Shown: positions 44,225 to 52,831, counted from the first letter of the stretch. The stretch: 64,000 bases of DNA from CAVPEV01 sp963703555 (GCA_963703555.1 CAVPEV010000046.1:1-64000), one strand, 5' to 3'. A program made the numbers and translations. The notes: generated by a model not told the origin, from the letters alone.

Positions 44225-44494
44225 GTGCCCCTCGACGCCGCCACGAAGCAGTCCATCATGACCGAGTACGCCACGCACGAGGGCGACACCGGTTCCCCCG
44301 AGGTCCAGGTGGCGGTGCTCACCCAGCGCATCAAGGACCTCACCGAGCACCTCAAGGTGCACAAGCACGACCACCACAGCCGCCGTGGCCTGCTGCTCCT
44401 CGTGGGCCGGCGCCGCCGGCTGCTGGGGTACCTGCAGCAGGTCGACATCGAGCGCTACCGCAGCCTCATCGAGAGGCTCGGACTGCGCCGATGA
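44225..44494 (+). CDS. rpsO: 30S ribosomal protein S15
   Basis: S15 (89 aa) is a primary binder of the 16S rRNA central domain. The sequence is complete: TEYATHEGDTGSPEVQVAVL, TQRIKDLTEHLKVHKHDHHS and RRGLLLLVGRRRRLLGYL, ending with YRSLIERLGLRR. CAGGAGA precedes the GTG. A hairpin follows the stop, and pnp is next, the conserved rpsO-pnp pair. Confidence 0.98.
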   Translation: MPLDAATKQSIMTEYATHEGDTGSPEVQVAVLTQRIKDLTEHLKVHKHDHHSRRGLLLLVGRRRRLLGYLQQVDIERYRSLIERLGLRR

Positions 44495-44498
44495 CGTC

Positions 44499-44535
44499 AT
44501 GACCAGCCCGGGCCCCATGGGTCCGGGCTGGTCAT
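44499..44535 (+). promoter_or_regulatory. 17-bp-stem hairpin between rpsO and pnp
   Basis: The arms 44499-44515 and 44519-44535 are complementary at 16 of 17 positions, with a CAT loop, starting 4 bp after the rpsO stop. No T-run follows. Hairpins at this place in other bacteria are RNase III or PNPase targets in the pnp leader and set up autocontrol of pnp; a terminator is the alternative. Confidence 0.75.
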
Positions 44536-44689
44536 GGGTGGGACCCCGGTCCCACCATCGTTCCATCCGAACCGGAGCCTGCCCCGAGCGCCCGGTCCTC
44601 GGTAGTGGCCCTCGGAGCAGCACGCTCCGCGGGCCTCGATCGAAGACCGACGCCACGGCCGGCTCCTGACCAGAACCAGGAGGGCACCC

Positions 44690-46918
44690 GTGGAGGGACC
44701 CGAGATCCAGTTCGCCGAGGCCGTCATCGACAACGGCCGCTTCGGCACCCGCACCGTCCGATTCGAGACCGGCCGGCTGGCCCGTCAGGCTGCCGGCTCG
44801 GCCATGGCATACCTGGACGGCGAGACCGCTCTGCTGTCGGCCACCACGGTCGGCAAGCACCCCAAGGACCAGTTCGACTTCTTCCCGCTGACCGTGGACG
44901 TCGAGGAGCGCCAGTACGCTGCCGGCAAGATCCCCGGCTCGTTCTTCCGCCGGGAGGGCCGCCCGTCCACCGACGCGATCCTCGCCTGCCGGCTCATTGA
45001 CCGCCCGCTGCGCCCGCTGTTCGTCAAGGGGCTGCGCAACGAGGTGCAGGTCGTCGTCACGGTGCTCGCGCTGCACCCCGACGACACCTACGACGTGCTG
45101 GCGATCAACGCGGCGTCGTTGTCCACCCAGCTGTCCGGCCTGCCGTTCTCCGGACCGGTCGCCGGGGTGCGCATCGCGCTCGTCGACAACCAGTGGGTCG
45201 CCTTCCCGCGGTACTCCGAGCGCGAACGGTCCACCTTCGACATGGTGGTCGCCGGGCGGGTGGTCGGTGACGACGTCGCCATCGCGATGATCGAGGCCGA
45301 GGCGCCCGAGGCGTCGTGGAACCTCATCCAGGGCGGGGCCACCGCCCCGAGCGAGCCGGTCGTCGCCGACGGGCTCGAGGCCGCCAAGCCGTTCCTGCGG
45401 GCGCTGTGCGAGGCGCAGGCCGACCTCGCCGCGAAGGCTGCCAAGCCGACCCAGCAGTTCCCGGTGTTCCCCGACTACCAGCCGGACACCTACCAGGTCG
45501 TCGAGGCGGTGGCCGAGTCCCGGCTGGACAGCGCGCTGACCATGGCCGACAAGCAGGCCCGCGAGTCCCGGCTGGACGAGATCAAGGCCGAGGTCGTCGC
45601 CGAGCTGGCCGAGCAGTTCGTCGGTCGGGAGCGCGAGATCCCCGCGGCGCTGCGCGCGGTGCAGAAGAAGGTCATCCGCAGACACATCCTCACCGACGGC
45701 TTCCGCATCGACGGGCGTGGTCTGAAGGACATCCGCACGCTGTCCGCCGAGGTGGAGGTGCTGCCCCGGGTGCACGGCTCCGCGCTGTTCGAGCGTGGCG
45801 AGACGCAGATCCTCGGCGTCACGACGCTCAACATGCTGCGGATGGAGCAGCAGGTGGACACGTTGTCGCCGACCACGCGCAGGCGCTACATGCACAACTA
45901 CAACTTCCCGCCCTACTCGACCGGTGAGACCGGCCGGGTGGGTTCACCGAAGCGGCGCGAGATCGGCCACGGTGCCCTGGCCGAACGGGCGCTGCTGCCC
46001 GTGCTGCCCAGCCGCGAGGAGTTCCCGTACGCGATCCGTCAGGTCTCCGAGGCACTGGGGTCCAACGGCTCCACCTCGATGGGGTCGGTCTGCGCCTCGA
46101 CGCTCTCGCTGCTCAACGCCGGGGTGCCGCTGCGCGCCCCGGTCGCCGGGATCGCCATGGGTCTGGTCTCCGACGTGGTGGACGGGCAGCCCCGCTACGC
46201 CACCCTCACCGACATCCTCGGTGCGGAGGACGCGTTCGGGGACATGGACTTCAAGGTCGCCGGGACGCGTGACTTCGTCACGGCCATCCAGCTGGACACC
46301 AAGCTGGACGGCATCCCGGCCAACGTCCTGGCCGGCGCCCTGGCGCAGGCCAAGGAGGCTCGCCTGGCGATCCTCGACGTCCTCGCCGAGGCCATCAGCA
46401 CCCCCGACGAGATGTCGCCGAACGCGCCCCGGGTCATCGCGGTGCAGATCCCGGTGGACAAGATCGGCGAGGTCATCGGCCCGAAGGGCAAGATGATCAA
46501 CCAGATCCAGGAGGACACCGGCGCGGACATCTCCATCGAGGACGACGGCACCGTCTACATCGGCGCCACCGACGGGCCGGCCGCCGAGGCGGCCAGGGCG
46601 GCGATCAATGCGATCGCCAACCCGCACATGCCGGAGATCGGCGAGCGGTTCGTGGGCACCGTGGTGAAGACCACCTCGTTCGGTGCCTTCGTGTCGCTGT
46701 CGCCCGGCAAGGACGGTCTGCTGCACATCTCGCAGATCCGCAAGCTGGTCGGTGGCAAGCGGGTGGACAGCGTGGAGGACGTCCTGGCCGTGGGCCAGAA
46801 GGTCCAGGTCCAGGTCGCCGAGATCGACCCTCGCGGCAAGCTGTCGCTGGCAGTTGTCGAAGACCAGGCGGCCGAGCCCGCGGCGGACGCCCCGGCCGAC
46901 GTGCCCGCCGACGCCTGA
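44690..46918 (+). CDS. pnp: polyribonucleotide nucleotidyltransferase (PNPase)
   Basis: PNPase (742 aa) is a phosphorolytic 3'-5' exoribonuclease. The first RNase PH-like domain begins IQFAEAVIDNGRFGTRTVRF and has KIPGSFFRREGRPSTDAIL. An all-alpha linker leads to the second PH domain (GSALFERGETQILGVTTL, GNG-like SNGSTSMGSVCASTLSLL and the MGLVSD active-site block). KH (KIGEVIGPKGKMINQI) and S1 (GTVVKTTSFGAFVSLSPGKDGLLHI) domains close it. The GTG is preceded by CAGGAGGGC. Confidence 0.97.
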   Translation: MEGPEIQFAEAVIDNGRFGTRTVRFETGRLARQAAGSAMAYLDGETALLSATTVGKHPKDQFDFFPLTVDVEERQYAAGKIPGSFFRREGRPSTDAILACRLIDRPLRPLFVKGLRNEVQVVVTVLALHPDDTYDVLAINAASLSTQLSGLPFSGPVAGVRIALVDNQWVAFPRYSERERSTFDMVVAGRVVGDDVAIAMIEAEAPEASWNLIQGGATAPSEPVVADGLEAAKPFLRALCEAQADLAAKAAKPTQQFPVFPDYQPDTYQVVEAVAESRLDSALTMADKQARESRLDEIKAEVVAELAEQFVGREREIPAALRAVQKKVIRRHILTDGFRIDGRGLKDIRTLSAEVEVLPRVHGSALFERGETQILGVTTLNMLRMEQQVDTLSPTTRRRYMHNYNFPPYSTGETGRVGSPKRREIGHGALAERALLPVLPSREEFPYAIRQVSEALGSNGSTSMGSVCASTLSLLNAGVPLRAPVAGIAMGLVSDVVDGQPRYATLTDILGAEDAFGDMDFKVAGTRDFVTAIQLDTKLDGIPANVLAGALAQAKEARLAILDVLAEAISTPDEMSPNAPRVIAVQIPVDKIGEVIGPKGKMINQIQEDTGADISIEDDGTVYIGATDGPAAEAARAAINAIANPHMPEIGERFVGTVVKTTSFGAFVSLSPGKDGLLHISQIRKLVGGKRVDSVEDVLAVGQKVQVQVAEIDPRGKLSLAVVEDQAAEPAADAPADVPADA

Positions 46919-46919
46919 C

Positions 46920-48248
46920 GTGGCGGTCTCCCTCCCGCTCGTCGCCACCGGCTCGCCCGGCAGCGAGCTGACCGTCGGGCAGGACGGTGGCGCCCGCGTG
47001 CGCCGCACGGTTCTGCCCGGCGGTGTCTGCGTGCTGTCCGAGCACGTGCCGGGCATGCGCTCGGCGACCGTCGGCGCCTGGGTCGGGGTGGGCTCGCGCG
47101 ACGAGCGCGAGGGTCAGCACGGGTCGACCCACTTCCTCGAGCACCTGCTGTTCAAGGGCACCGCACGGCGCACCGCGATGGACATCGCGACGGCGTTCGA
47201 CGAGGTCGGCGGCGAGGCCAACGCGGCCACGGGTAAGGAGGACACCTGCTACTACGCCCGTGTCCTGGACACGGACCTGCCGATGGCGGTCGACGTCATC
47301 GCAGACATGGTGACCTCGGCCCGGCTGGACGCGGGCGAGCTCGAGCTCGAGCGCGGCGTCATCCTCGAAGAGCTCGCCATGACCGACGACGACCCGTCCG
47401 ACGTCGTCCACGAGCAGTTCGCCGCGGCCGTGCTCGGCAGCCACCCGCTGGCGCGGCCGATCGGCGGCACCCCGGAGGCGATCCGGGCAGTGCCGCGCGA
47501 CGCCGTCCGGCAGCACTATCAGGAGCACTACCGGGCCGACACACTCGTCGTCGCCGCGGCCGGCAACGTGGACCATGACGCCCTGTGCGCGCAGGTGGCG
47601 GGCGCGCTGCGGGCCGGCGGGTGGGACCTGGATCCCGACGCGGTGCCCCGGCGCCGGGTGGCCGAGGATCGCACGGCCCCGGTCCTCGGTGCGGCGACGG
47701 CGCGCACCGCGCACCGGGCCACGGAGCAGGCGAACGTCATCGTCGGCTGCGCGGGCCTCACCGCCACCGACCCACGACGGTTCGTCCTCGCGGTGCTCAA
47801 CGCCGCGCTCGGCGGCGGGATGTCCTCGCGGCTGTTCCAGGAGATCCGCGAGAAGCGGGGGCTGGCGTACTCGACCTACTCCTTCGCGGCCGGCCACTCC
47901 GACGCCGGGGTGTTCGGGCTGTACGCCGGCTGCACCCCGTCCCGGATGGAGGAGGTCACCGGGCTGCTGCACGCCGAGTGGGACCGGCTGGCGGCGGACG
48001 GGATGGACGAGGCCGAGCTGCGGCGCTCGATCGGCCAGCTGTCCGGGAGCATGGTGCTCGGCCTGGAGGACAGTGGTTCGCGGATGACGCGGCTGGGCAA
48101 CGCCGAGCTGGTCTACCGCGAGCTGGTCGGGGTCGACGAGATGCTCGGCCGGATCCGTGCGGTGACTGCTGTGCAGGTCCAGGAGCTGGCGGCCGACCTC
48201 GCGGCACGGCCACGGTCGGTGGTGCGGGTCGGTCCGCTGTCCCAGTGA
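46920..48248 (+). CDS. pepR: M16 family zinc protease
   Basis: This 442-aa inverzincin-type peptidase is the usual gene after pnp in actinobacteria (Rv2782c, pepR). The zinc motif HFLEH spans H71-H75 with the catalytic Glu74, and the distal Glu is expected in LELERGVILEELAM. The C-terminal half has the R/Y pair region MSSRLFQEIREKRGLAYSTY. Length equals one M16 half-dimer, so it should work as a dimer. Starts one base after the pnp stop. Substrate is unknown. Confidence 0.94.
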   Translation: MAVSLPLVATGSPGSELTVGQDGGARVRRTVLPGGVCVLSEHVPGMRSATVGAWVGVGSRDEREGQHGSTHFLEHLLFKGTARRTAMDIATAFDEVGGEANAATGKEDTCYYARVLDTDLPMAVDVIADMVTSARLDAGELELERGVILEELAMTDDDPSDVVHEQFAAAVLGSHPLARPIGGTPEAIRAVPRDAVRQHYQEHYRADTLVVAAAGNVDHDALCAQVAGALRAGGWDLDPDAVPRRRVAEDRTAPVLGAATARTAHRATEQANVIVGCAGLTATDPRRFVLAVLNAALGGGMSSRLFQEIREKRGLAYSTYSFAAGHSDAGVFGLYAGCTPSRMEEVTGLLHAEWDRLAADGMDEAELRRSIGQLSGSMVLGLEDSGSRMTRLGNAELVYRELVGVDEMLGRIRAVTAVQVQELAADLAARPRSVVRVGPLSQ

Positions 48249-48343
48249 CGTCGCACGGACGGTGCCGGCCCGCAGCGGAACCGGCGGTGACCGCCGTTGC
48301 GGACCGGACGGCCGCCGCGGACCGGACCGCCGCGGACGGCGGC

Positions 48344-48349
48344 TAGGGT
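48344..48349 (+). promoter_or_regulatory. -10 hexamer of dapB (leaderless)
   Basis: TAGGGT ends 7 nt before the dapB GTG. Just upstream (48299-48343) is a short CCGCCGCGGACCGGAC-type direct repeat of no clear role. Confidence 0.5.
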
Positions 48350-48356
48350 GCCGCTC

Positions 48357-49142
48357 GTGAGCGAACGGATCAGGGTGGCCGTGCTGGGCGCGGCGGGACG
48401 CATGGGCTCGACCGTGGTGCAGGCCGTCCGAGCCGCGCCGGACCTGGAGCTGGTCGCGGCGATCGAGCGAGGGGACGACCTCGGCGTGCTGTCCGGCCGC
48501 GGGGTCGGCGCCGACCGGCCCGCGACGCCGTCGGCACAGGTTGCGGTGGACTTCACCGTGCCCGAGGCCACCGAGGCCCATGTGCACGCCCTGGTCGACC
48601 TGGGTGTGCACGCGGTGGTGGGTACGACCGGGTGGGACGATGCGGCCCTGACCCGGGTCCGGGACCACCTGGCCGAGCGGCCGGGTGTCGGCGTCGTCAT
48701 CGCCCCCAACTTCGCTCTGGGGGCGGTGCTGGCCGAGGTGCTGGCCGTGCAGGCTGCCCGGTGGTTCGAGTCCGTGGAGATCGTCGAGATGCACCACCCG
48801 GACAAGGCGGACGCGCCCTCGGGCACGGCGCAGCACACCGCGGCCGGCATCGCCGCAGCCCGAGCCGCAGCCGGGCTCGGCCGGTCGCCCGACGCGACGG
48901 CCACCGCGCTGGACGGCGCGCGTGGTGCCGACGTCGACGGCGTGCGGGTGCACGCCGTGCGGCTGCGCGGCTACGTCGCCCACGAGGAGATCCTGCTGGG
49001 CAACCCCGGCGAGGTCCTGACGATCCGGCACGACTCGATGGACCGGGTCAGCTTCATGCCGGGAGTGCTGGTCGCCGTGCGCCGCGTCGGGGACAACCCG
49101 GGGCTGACGGTCGGCCTGGACCGCCTGCTCGGGCTGGGCTGA
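48357..49142 (+). CDS. dapB: 4-hydroxy-tetrahydrodipicolinate reductase
   Basis: DapB (261 aa) reduces the product of DapA in the lysine/diaminopimelate pathway. The NAD(P)H site is VAVLGAAGRMGSTVVQAV, followed by VDFTVPEATEAHVHAL, VVGTTGW, APNFALGAVLAEVL and the catalytic EMHHPDKADAPSGTA. The C-terminal GYVAHEEILLGNPGEVLTI is as expected. dapA is 5.3 kb downstream, on the other side of an accessory block. Confidence 0.96.
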   Translation: MSERIRVAVLGAAGRMGSTVVQAVRAAPDLELVAAIERGDDLGVLSGRGVGADRPATPSAQVAVDFTVPEATEAHVHALVDLGVHAVVGTTGWDDAALTRVRDHLAERPGVGVVIAPNFALGAVLAEVLAVQAARWFESVEIVEMHHPDKADAPSGTAQHTAAGIAAARAAAGLGRSPDATATALDGARGADVDGVRVHAVRLRGYVAHEEILLGNPGEVLTIRHDSMDRVSFMPGVLVAVRRVGDNPGLTVGLDRLLGLG

Positions 49143-49145
49143 GCC

Positions 49146-49613
49146 GTGGCGTCCGGCCGACGCTCGCACACGGTCGCCGTCGCGGGCGCCCTGGCGGTCA
49201 CGGCGCTGCTGGCCCTCTACGTGGCGGTCGTGGCGGTGCGGGGCGTCGCGCTGCTGCGCACGGGGGAGCCGGTCGGTATCGGGCTGGGCGTCGGCGTGCT
49301 GGTGCTCCCGGCCCTGGTCGTGTGGGCGGTGGCACGGGAGTGGTGGCTGGCTGTGCAGGTGCAGCGGATGGCCGACGAGCTCGCCGAGGCTGGCCGGCTG
49401 CCGGTGGACGACCTGCCACGCTCCCCGGGAGGTCGGATCGACCGTGCGGCGGCGCGGGCGTCGTTCGAGGCGCACCGGACCCTCGTGGAGTCGTCCCCCG
49501 ACGACTGGGGCGCCTGGTACCGGCTGGCCTTCGCCTACGACGCGGCGGGGGACCGTCGGCGCGCCCGGGAGGCGCTGCGGACCGCGGCGCGGCTCCGGCG
49601 TGCTGCGTCCTGA
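49146..49613 (+). CDS. small two-helix membrane protein with TPR-like tail
   Basis: This 155-aa protein has two hydrophobic segments (about 10-32 and 42-63) and a soluble C-terminus. The tail has a single TPR-like unit, WGAWYRLAFAYDAAGDRRRAREALRTA (adjacent blocks). The GTG begins three bases after the dapB stop, so it belongs to the dapB transcript. Similar membrane proteins are found beside dapB in actinobacteria; no function is known. Confidence 0.8.
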   Translation: MASGRRSHTVAVAGALAVTALLALYVAVVAVRGVALLRTGEPVGIGLGVGVLVLPALVVWAVAREWWLAVQVQRMADELAEAGRLPVDDLPRSPGGRIDRAAARASFEAHRTLVESSPDDWGAWYRLAFAYDAAGDRRRAREALRTAARLRRAAS

Positions 49614-49923
49614 CCGAGGGGCGCTCGGACGGGTCCCCTCCCGGCGGCCCGGCGCCGCGCGATCCCCTCGCCCTGCGACCATCGGCCGCCCGGGCCACCA
49701 CGCCCACATCACCGGGCTGGACGGCAACTCTTAGGGTGTTATTCACGAGATTGCCGTCCGACGATCTGGCGTGTCGCCGAAGGGATCGGCCCTCCCGTTG
49801 AAGAATGGACTTGTCAACAATTCGTTCTTCGCGAGGAGGGCGGATGCGTTAGCACTGAGGTCTTCTCACCAGCCACTCTGGTGAGAAGACCTCACTTGAG
49901 CTGCTAGTTGAGGGAGGATCCTC
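49614..49923. other. intergenic entry into an AT-richer island
   Basis: No gene is seen in these 310 bp. GC content falls sharply from about 49725 (TTAGGGTGTTATTCACGAG, then AATGGACTTGTCAACAATTC). It contains a 9-bp inverted repeat (GGACGGCAA at 49719-49727, TTGCCGTCC at 49751-49759) at the edge and a perfect hairpin at 49857-49893. Confidence 0.6.
49856..49894. repeat. perfect inverted repeat (16-17-bp stem, 5-nt loop)
   Basis: The arm 49857-49872 (GAGGTCTTCTCACCAG) is exactly complementary to 49878-49893, loop CCACT; a T-A pair extends it to 49856 and 49894. There is no T-run on either side. It lies 30 bp before the small gene at 49924 and could be an attenuator, a terminator or the end of a mobile segment. 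Confidence 0.75.
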
Positions 49924-50190
49924 ATGCAGGATGGGCCGAAACTTCCGGATGCTGTTCCCTGCGAGTCTGCGGCGGCCCGTTCCAACAAGGGTTTCCCTTG
50001 GAATTTTCCGCTCTGTATCGTCATGGGAATTTCATTCTGGGTTAGGGGGTTGCAGTCGTCAGACCATCTCGACTTGTGGTTTGGGATTATCTGCACTGTT
50101 GCGGGATGCGTGTGCACCGGACATGCGATTTGTGGGGTTGTGCGTAGGGCGCCGAGGGGCGGGGCCGCGATGGATGCAAAGCCCAAGTAG
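49924..50190 (+). CDS. small two-helix membrane protein in the AT-richer island
   Basis: This 88-aa hypothetical protein has two hydrophobic segments (FPLCIVMGISFWVRGL at about 27-42; LWFGIICTVAGCVCTGHAIC at about 50-69) and a polar tail. GGGAGG lies 6 nt before the ATG. Codon use is much less GC-biased at third positions than in the neighbours, so it was probably acquired by transfer. I do not recognise a family. A stop-free overlapping frame (49931-50200) lacks a ribosome binding site and is less likely. Confidence 0.5.
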   Translation: MQDGPKLPDAVPCESAAARSNKGFPWNFPLCIVMGISFWVRGLQSSDHLDLWFGIICTVAGCVCTGHAICGVVRRAPRGGAAMDAKPK

Positions 50191-50744
50191 CTGCGCATGA
50201 TGGCCCGCGTGGTTTGGACGGTGCACACCTTCGGTGTGTGGCTCGGCGCCGCCGACGTCGTGCGCTGAGGTCCGGCGCGCCGAGGTCACGTTCCATGAGA
50301 CGAGCGCCGTCATGCTGCCCGATCGGCTGCGCGGCAACGGGTTCGAGGTCCTCGGACTCGCGCCGTCCATGGGCGACGTCGGCGCCTCGGTCGTGGTCGG
50401 ACGGGTGTGGGCCGCGATCTCACCGACTCTTGCCTTCGGGTACGCCGCGACCCGGATGGTCGCCTCCCTGAGCAGGTGTGCCATGGAGGCGTCGAGCCGT
50501 CCGGACCGCCGGGGATGTCGAACAGCTCGACCATGGCGTGGCGACGCTCGCTGGCAGTCCCACCGGCGACGTCCGACAACGCAGACTCGATCCGCAGGCC
50601 GGGGATCGTGACGTGCTGCGCCCGGAGCATGGCAGAGCAGCACTCCCTCCTTCTCAGCTCTCACCTCCACCTCGTGACGGTGCTGGCGCCCGCCTTCGAC
50701 GGCCCGGTGCCGCGCGTCTGATCCCGGCGATCCGCAGCGGCGCG
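50191..50744. other. gene-poor stretch with possible coding remnant
   Basis: These 554 bp carry no gene I can name. GC content rises again after about 50240. The plus-strand frame 50285-50480 has good GC bias at third positions and reads AVMLPDRLRGNGFEVLGLAP then SMGDVGASVVVGRVWAAISP, without a plausible start and with the bias lost afterwards, so it may be a gene fragment. A short hairpin (CACACC-TTC-GGTGTG, 50224-50238) is also present. Confidence 0.4.
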
Positions 50745-51269
50745 TCAGATCTCGGCGACCCAGTGCCGCTCGACCACCGGGCCCTCTGGACCGGTGGCCA
50801 GTGTCCGCTCCGAGCCGTCTCGGCCCAGGCCGGCCGCGCCGAGGAACCGCTCGCGCGCCTCGTCGGAGCCGAGCACCCAGGTGCCGATGCTGCGGGCACC
50901 GTCTGCTCGCAGAGTGTCGACCGCCGCGGCGAGGAGGCGCGAGCCGTGGCCACCCCGTTGCGCCGGCGGGTCGACCTCGAGGGCGAGCAGCTCCCCGGCC
51001 CCTGCGCCGTCGCCGGGACCGATGGCCGCGAACCCCACGACGGAGGGCCCGTCGCAGGCGACGAGCACCCGGTGGCCGGCCGGCGGGCGAGCCACGGCGG
51101 GCGCCCACCGGCTCTCGACCTCCGTGACGTCGATCCGGTCGAGCGCGGGACCGAGCCTGCTCCCCAGCGTTGCCTGCCATGCGGCGACCTGCACCCGGGC
51201 GACGGCTCGTTCGTCGCCGGGGACCGCGGGGCGCACGGAGACGTCGGCCGGGGTGCGGAAGAGGGCCAT
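50745..51269 (-). CDS. GNAT family N-acetyltransferase
   Basis: This 174-aa protein has a GNAT fold: VSVRPAVPGDERAVARVQVAAW at the N-terminus, VVGFAAIGPGDG for the beta-bulge region, LLALEVDPPAQRGGHGSRLL for the acetyl-CoA loop (Q/R-x-x-G-x-G/A as RGGHGS) and a C-terminal ERHWVAE strand. GGAGGCACC precedes the ATG. It is transcribed in the same direction as the dehydrogenase gene upstream of it, with an 80-bp gap. Substrate unknown. Confidence 0.85.
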   Translation of the reverse strand: MALFRTPADVSVRPAVPGDERAVARVQVAAWQATLGSRLGPALDRIDVTEVESRWAPAVARPPAGHRVLVACDGPSVVGFAAIGPGDGAGAGELLALEVDPPAQRGGHGSRLLAAAVDTLRADGARSIGTWVLGSDEARERFLGAAGLGRDGSERTLATGPEGPVVERHWVAEI

Positions 51270-51349
51270 GGTGCCTCCATGGGTGCTGGTGGACGAGGTC
51301 GCGGTGACCCCTGCCGTCGGGATCGCCGCCGGCGGCGGGACGGCCCAGC

Positions 51350-52831
51350 TCACAGGGCCACGTAGACCGGCTCGAGGTACTCCTCGATGCCTGCCTCGCC
51401 GCCCTCGCGGCCGAGCCCGGACGCCTTCACCCCGCCGAACGGTGCGCTCGCGTCGGACACCATGCCCCGGTTGACGCCGAGCATGCCGGTCTCCAGGGAC
51501 TCGGCCAGCCGCAGCACCCGGGCGACGTCGCGGGTGTACGCGTAGGCGACCAGGCCCTCCTCGGTGGAGTTCGCCAGCCGCACGGCGTCCTCCTCCGAGC
51601 CGAACGTCTGGATCGGCGCGACCGGCCCGAAGACCTCTTCGCGCACCACCCGGGCGTCCGGCGGGACGTCGGTCAGCACCGTCGGGGCGTAGAACCAGCC
51701 GATCCGGTCCGGCCGTGCGCCGCCCGTGCGCACCTGTGCACCGGCGTCGACGGCCTGGGCGACGACCTCGGCGACCCGGTCCACGGCAGCCTCCTCGATG
51801 AGCGGACCGGCCGTCGTGCCCGGCTCGGCACCGTGCCCCACCACGAGCTCGGCGAACGCCGCCGTGAGCCGGTCGGCGAACTCCCCGGCAACCCGCTCGT
51901 CCACGAGGAACCTGTTCGCGGCCACGCACGTCTGGCCACTGTTGCGCATCTTGGCCACCACGGCTCCCTGCACGGCCGCATCGAGGTCGGCATCGTCGAA
52001 GACGAGGAACGGCGCGTTGCCGCCCAGCTCCATCGAGGTGCGCAGCACCCGGTCGGCGGCCTGGCGCAGGATGCCCCGGCCCACCTCGGTCGACCCGGTG
52101 AAGGACACCTTGCGCAGGCGGGGGTCGGCGAACAGCGGCGCGGTCGTCGCGCCGGCGGAGGACGTCGCAACGACGCCGAGCACACCGACCGGCAGCCCCC
52201 GGGCGCCGAGCTCGGCTCGGACGATCTCGGCGAACCACAGCGTGGTCAGCGGGGTCAGCCGAGCAGGCTTGACGACGACCGCGCACCCCGCGGCCAGCGC
52301 GGGTGCGACCTTGCGGGTGATCATCGCGATGGGGAAGTTCCACGGTGTGATGAGCAGCGCCGTGCCCACCGGACGGCGCAGCACGAGCTGGTGGTGGGTG
52401 CCGGCCGGGGCGCGCCGCGCCAGCCCGTCCTGGCGCACGGCCTGCTCGCTGTACCAGCGCACGTAGTCCGCCGCATAGGCCACCTCGGCGCGCGCCTCGG
52501 CGAGCGGCTTGCCGCCCTCGGCGGTGACGAGCGCCGCCGCCTCGTCGGCTCGGGCGGTCATCGTGTCGAACACGGCCCGGAGCAGCTCGGCGCGGTCCCG
52601 AGGTGCGACCTCCCGCCAGAGCCGTCCGGCCCGGTCTGCGGCGGCGAGCGCCTCGAGGGCGTCCTCGGGACCGGCGTCGGCCACCTCGGCGAGCGTGCGG
52701 GTGGTCGCCGGGTCCTCCACCGGGAAGGTGCGCCCGGATCGTGCCGCCCCCCACCGCCCGTCGACGAGCAGGCCGGTCGGCAGGTCGGCGGTCCAGGGAC
52801 CGGACAAGGGGGCGGGCAACGTCACGGACAT
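51350..52831 (-). CDS. gabD: NAD(P)-dependent succinate-semialdehyde dehydrogenase-like
   Basis: This 493-aa aldehyde dehydrogenase is closest in pattern to GabD. Evidence: TPWNFPIAMITRKVAPALAAG for cofactor binding, KVSFTGSTEVGRGIL, the catalytic Glu in SMELGGNAPFLVFDDADLD, the catalytic Cys in NSGQTCVAANRFLV, EEVFGPVAP and the C-terminal FGGVKASGLGREGG typical of succinate-semialdehyde enzymes. It would oxidise succinic semialdehyde to succinate in GABA breakdown; related semialdehydes are possible. It is divergent from thyA. Confidence 0.88.
   Translation of the reverse strand: MSVTLPAPLSGPWTADLPTGLLVDGRWGAARSGRTFPVEDPATTRTLAEVADAGPEDALEALAAADRAGRLWREVAPRDRAELLRAVFDTMTARADEAAALVTAEGGKPLAEARAEVAYAADYVRWYSEQAVRQDGLARRAPAGTHHQLVLRRPVGTALLITPWNFPIAMITRKVAPALAAGCAVVVKPARLTPLTTLWFAEIVRAELGARGLPVGVLGVVATSSAGATTAPLFADPRLRKVSFTGSTEVGRGILRQAADRVLRTSMELGGNAPFLVFDDADLDAAVQGAVVAKMRNSGQTCVAANRFLVDERVAGEFADRLTAAFAELVVGHGAEPGTTAGPLIEEAAVDRVAEVVAQAVDAGAQVRTGGARPDRIGWFYAPTVLTDVPPDARVVREEVFGPVAPIQTFGSEEDAVRLANSTEEGLVAYAYTRDVARVLRLAESLETGMLGVNRGMVSDASAPFGGVKASGLGREGGEAGIEEYLEPVYVAL

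Noticed and set aside
46605..49727. Long antisense open frame across pnp, pepR and dapB
   Set aside because: No motif and no start context; all three genes on the plus strand are complete.
49931..50200. Second frame overlapping the small island gene
   Set aside because: It lacks a ribosome binding site at proper distance and reads as a basic, Cys/Ser-rich sequence; the 49924 frame has both a site and hydrophobic segments.
50310..50630. Minus-strand frame in the gene-poor stretch
   Set aside because: Third-position bias supports the first part only, the C-terminal part is Arg-rich, and no family is recognisable. It may be antisense to a remnant on the plus strand.
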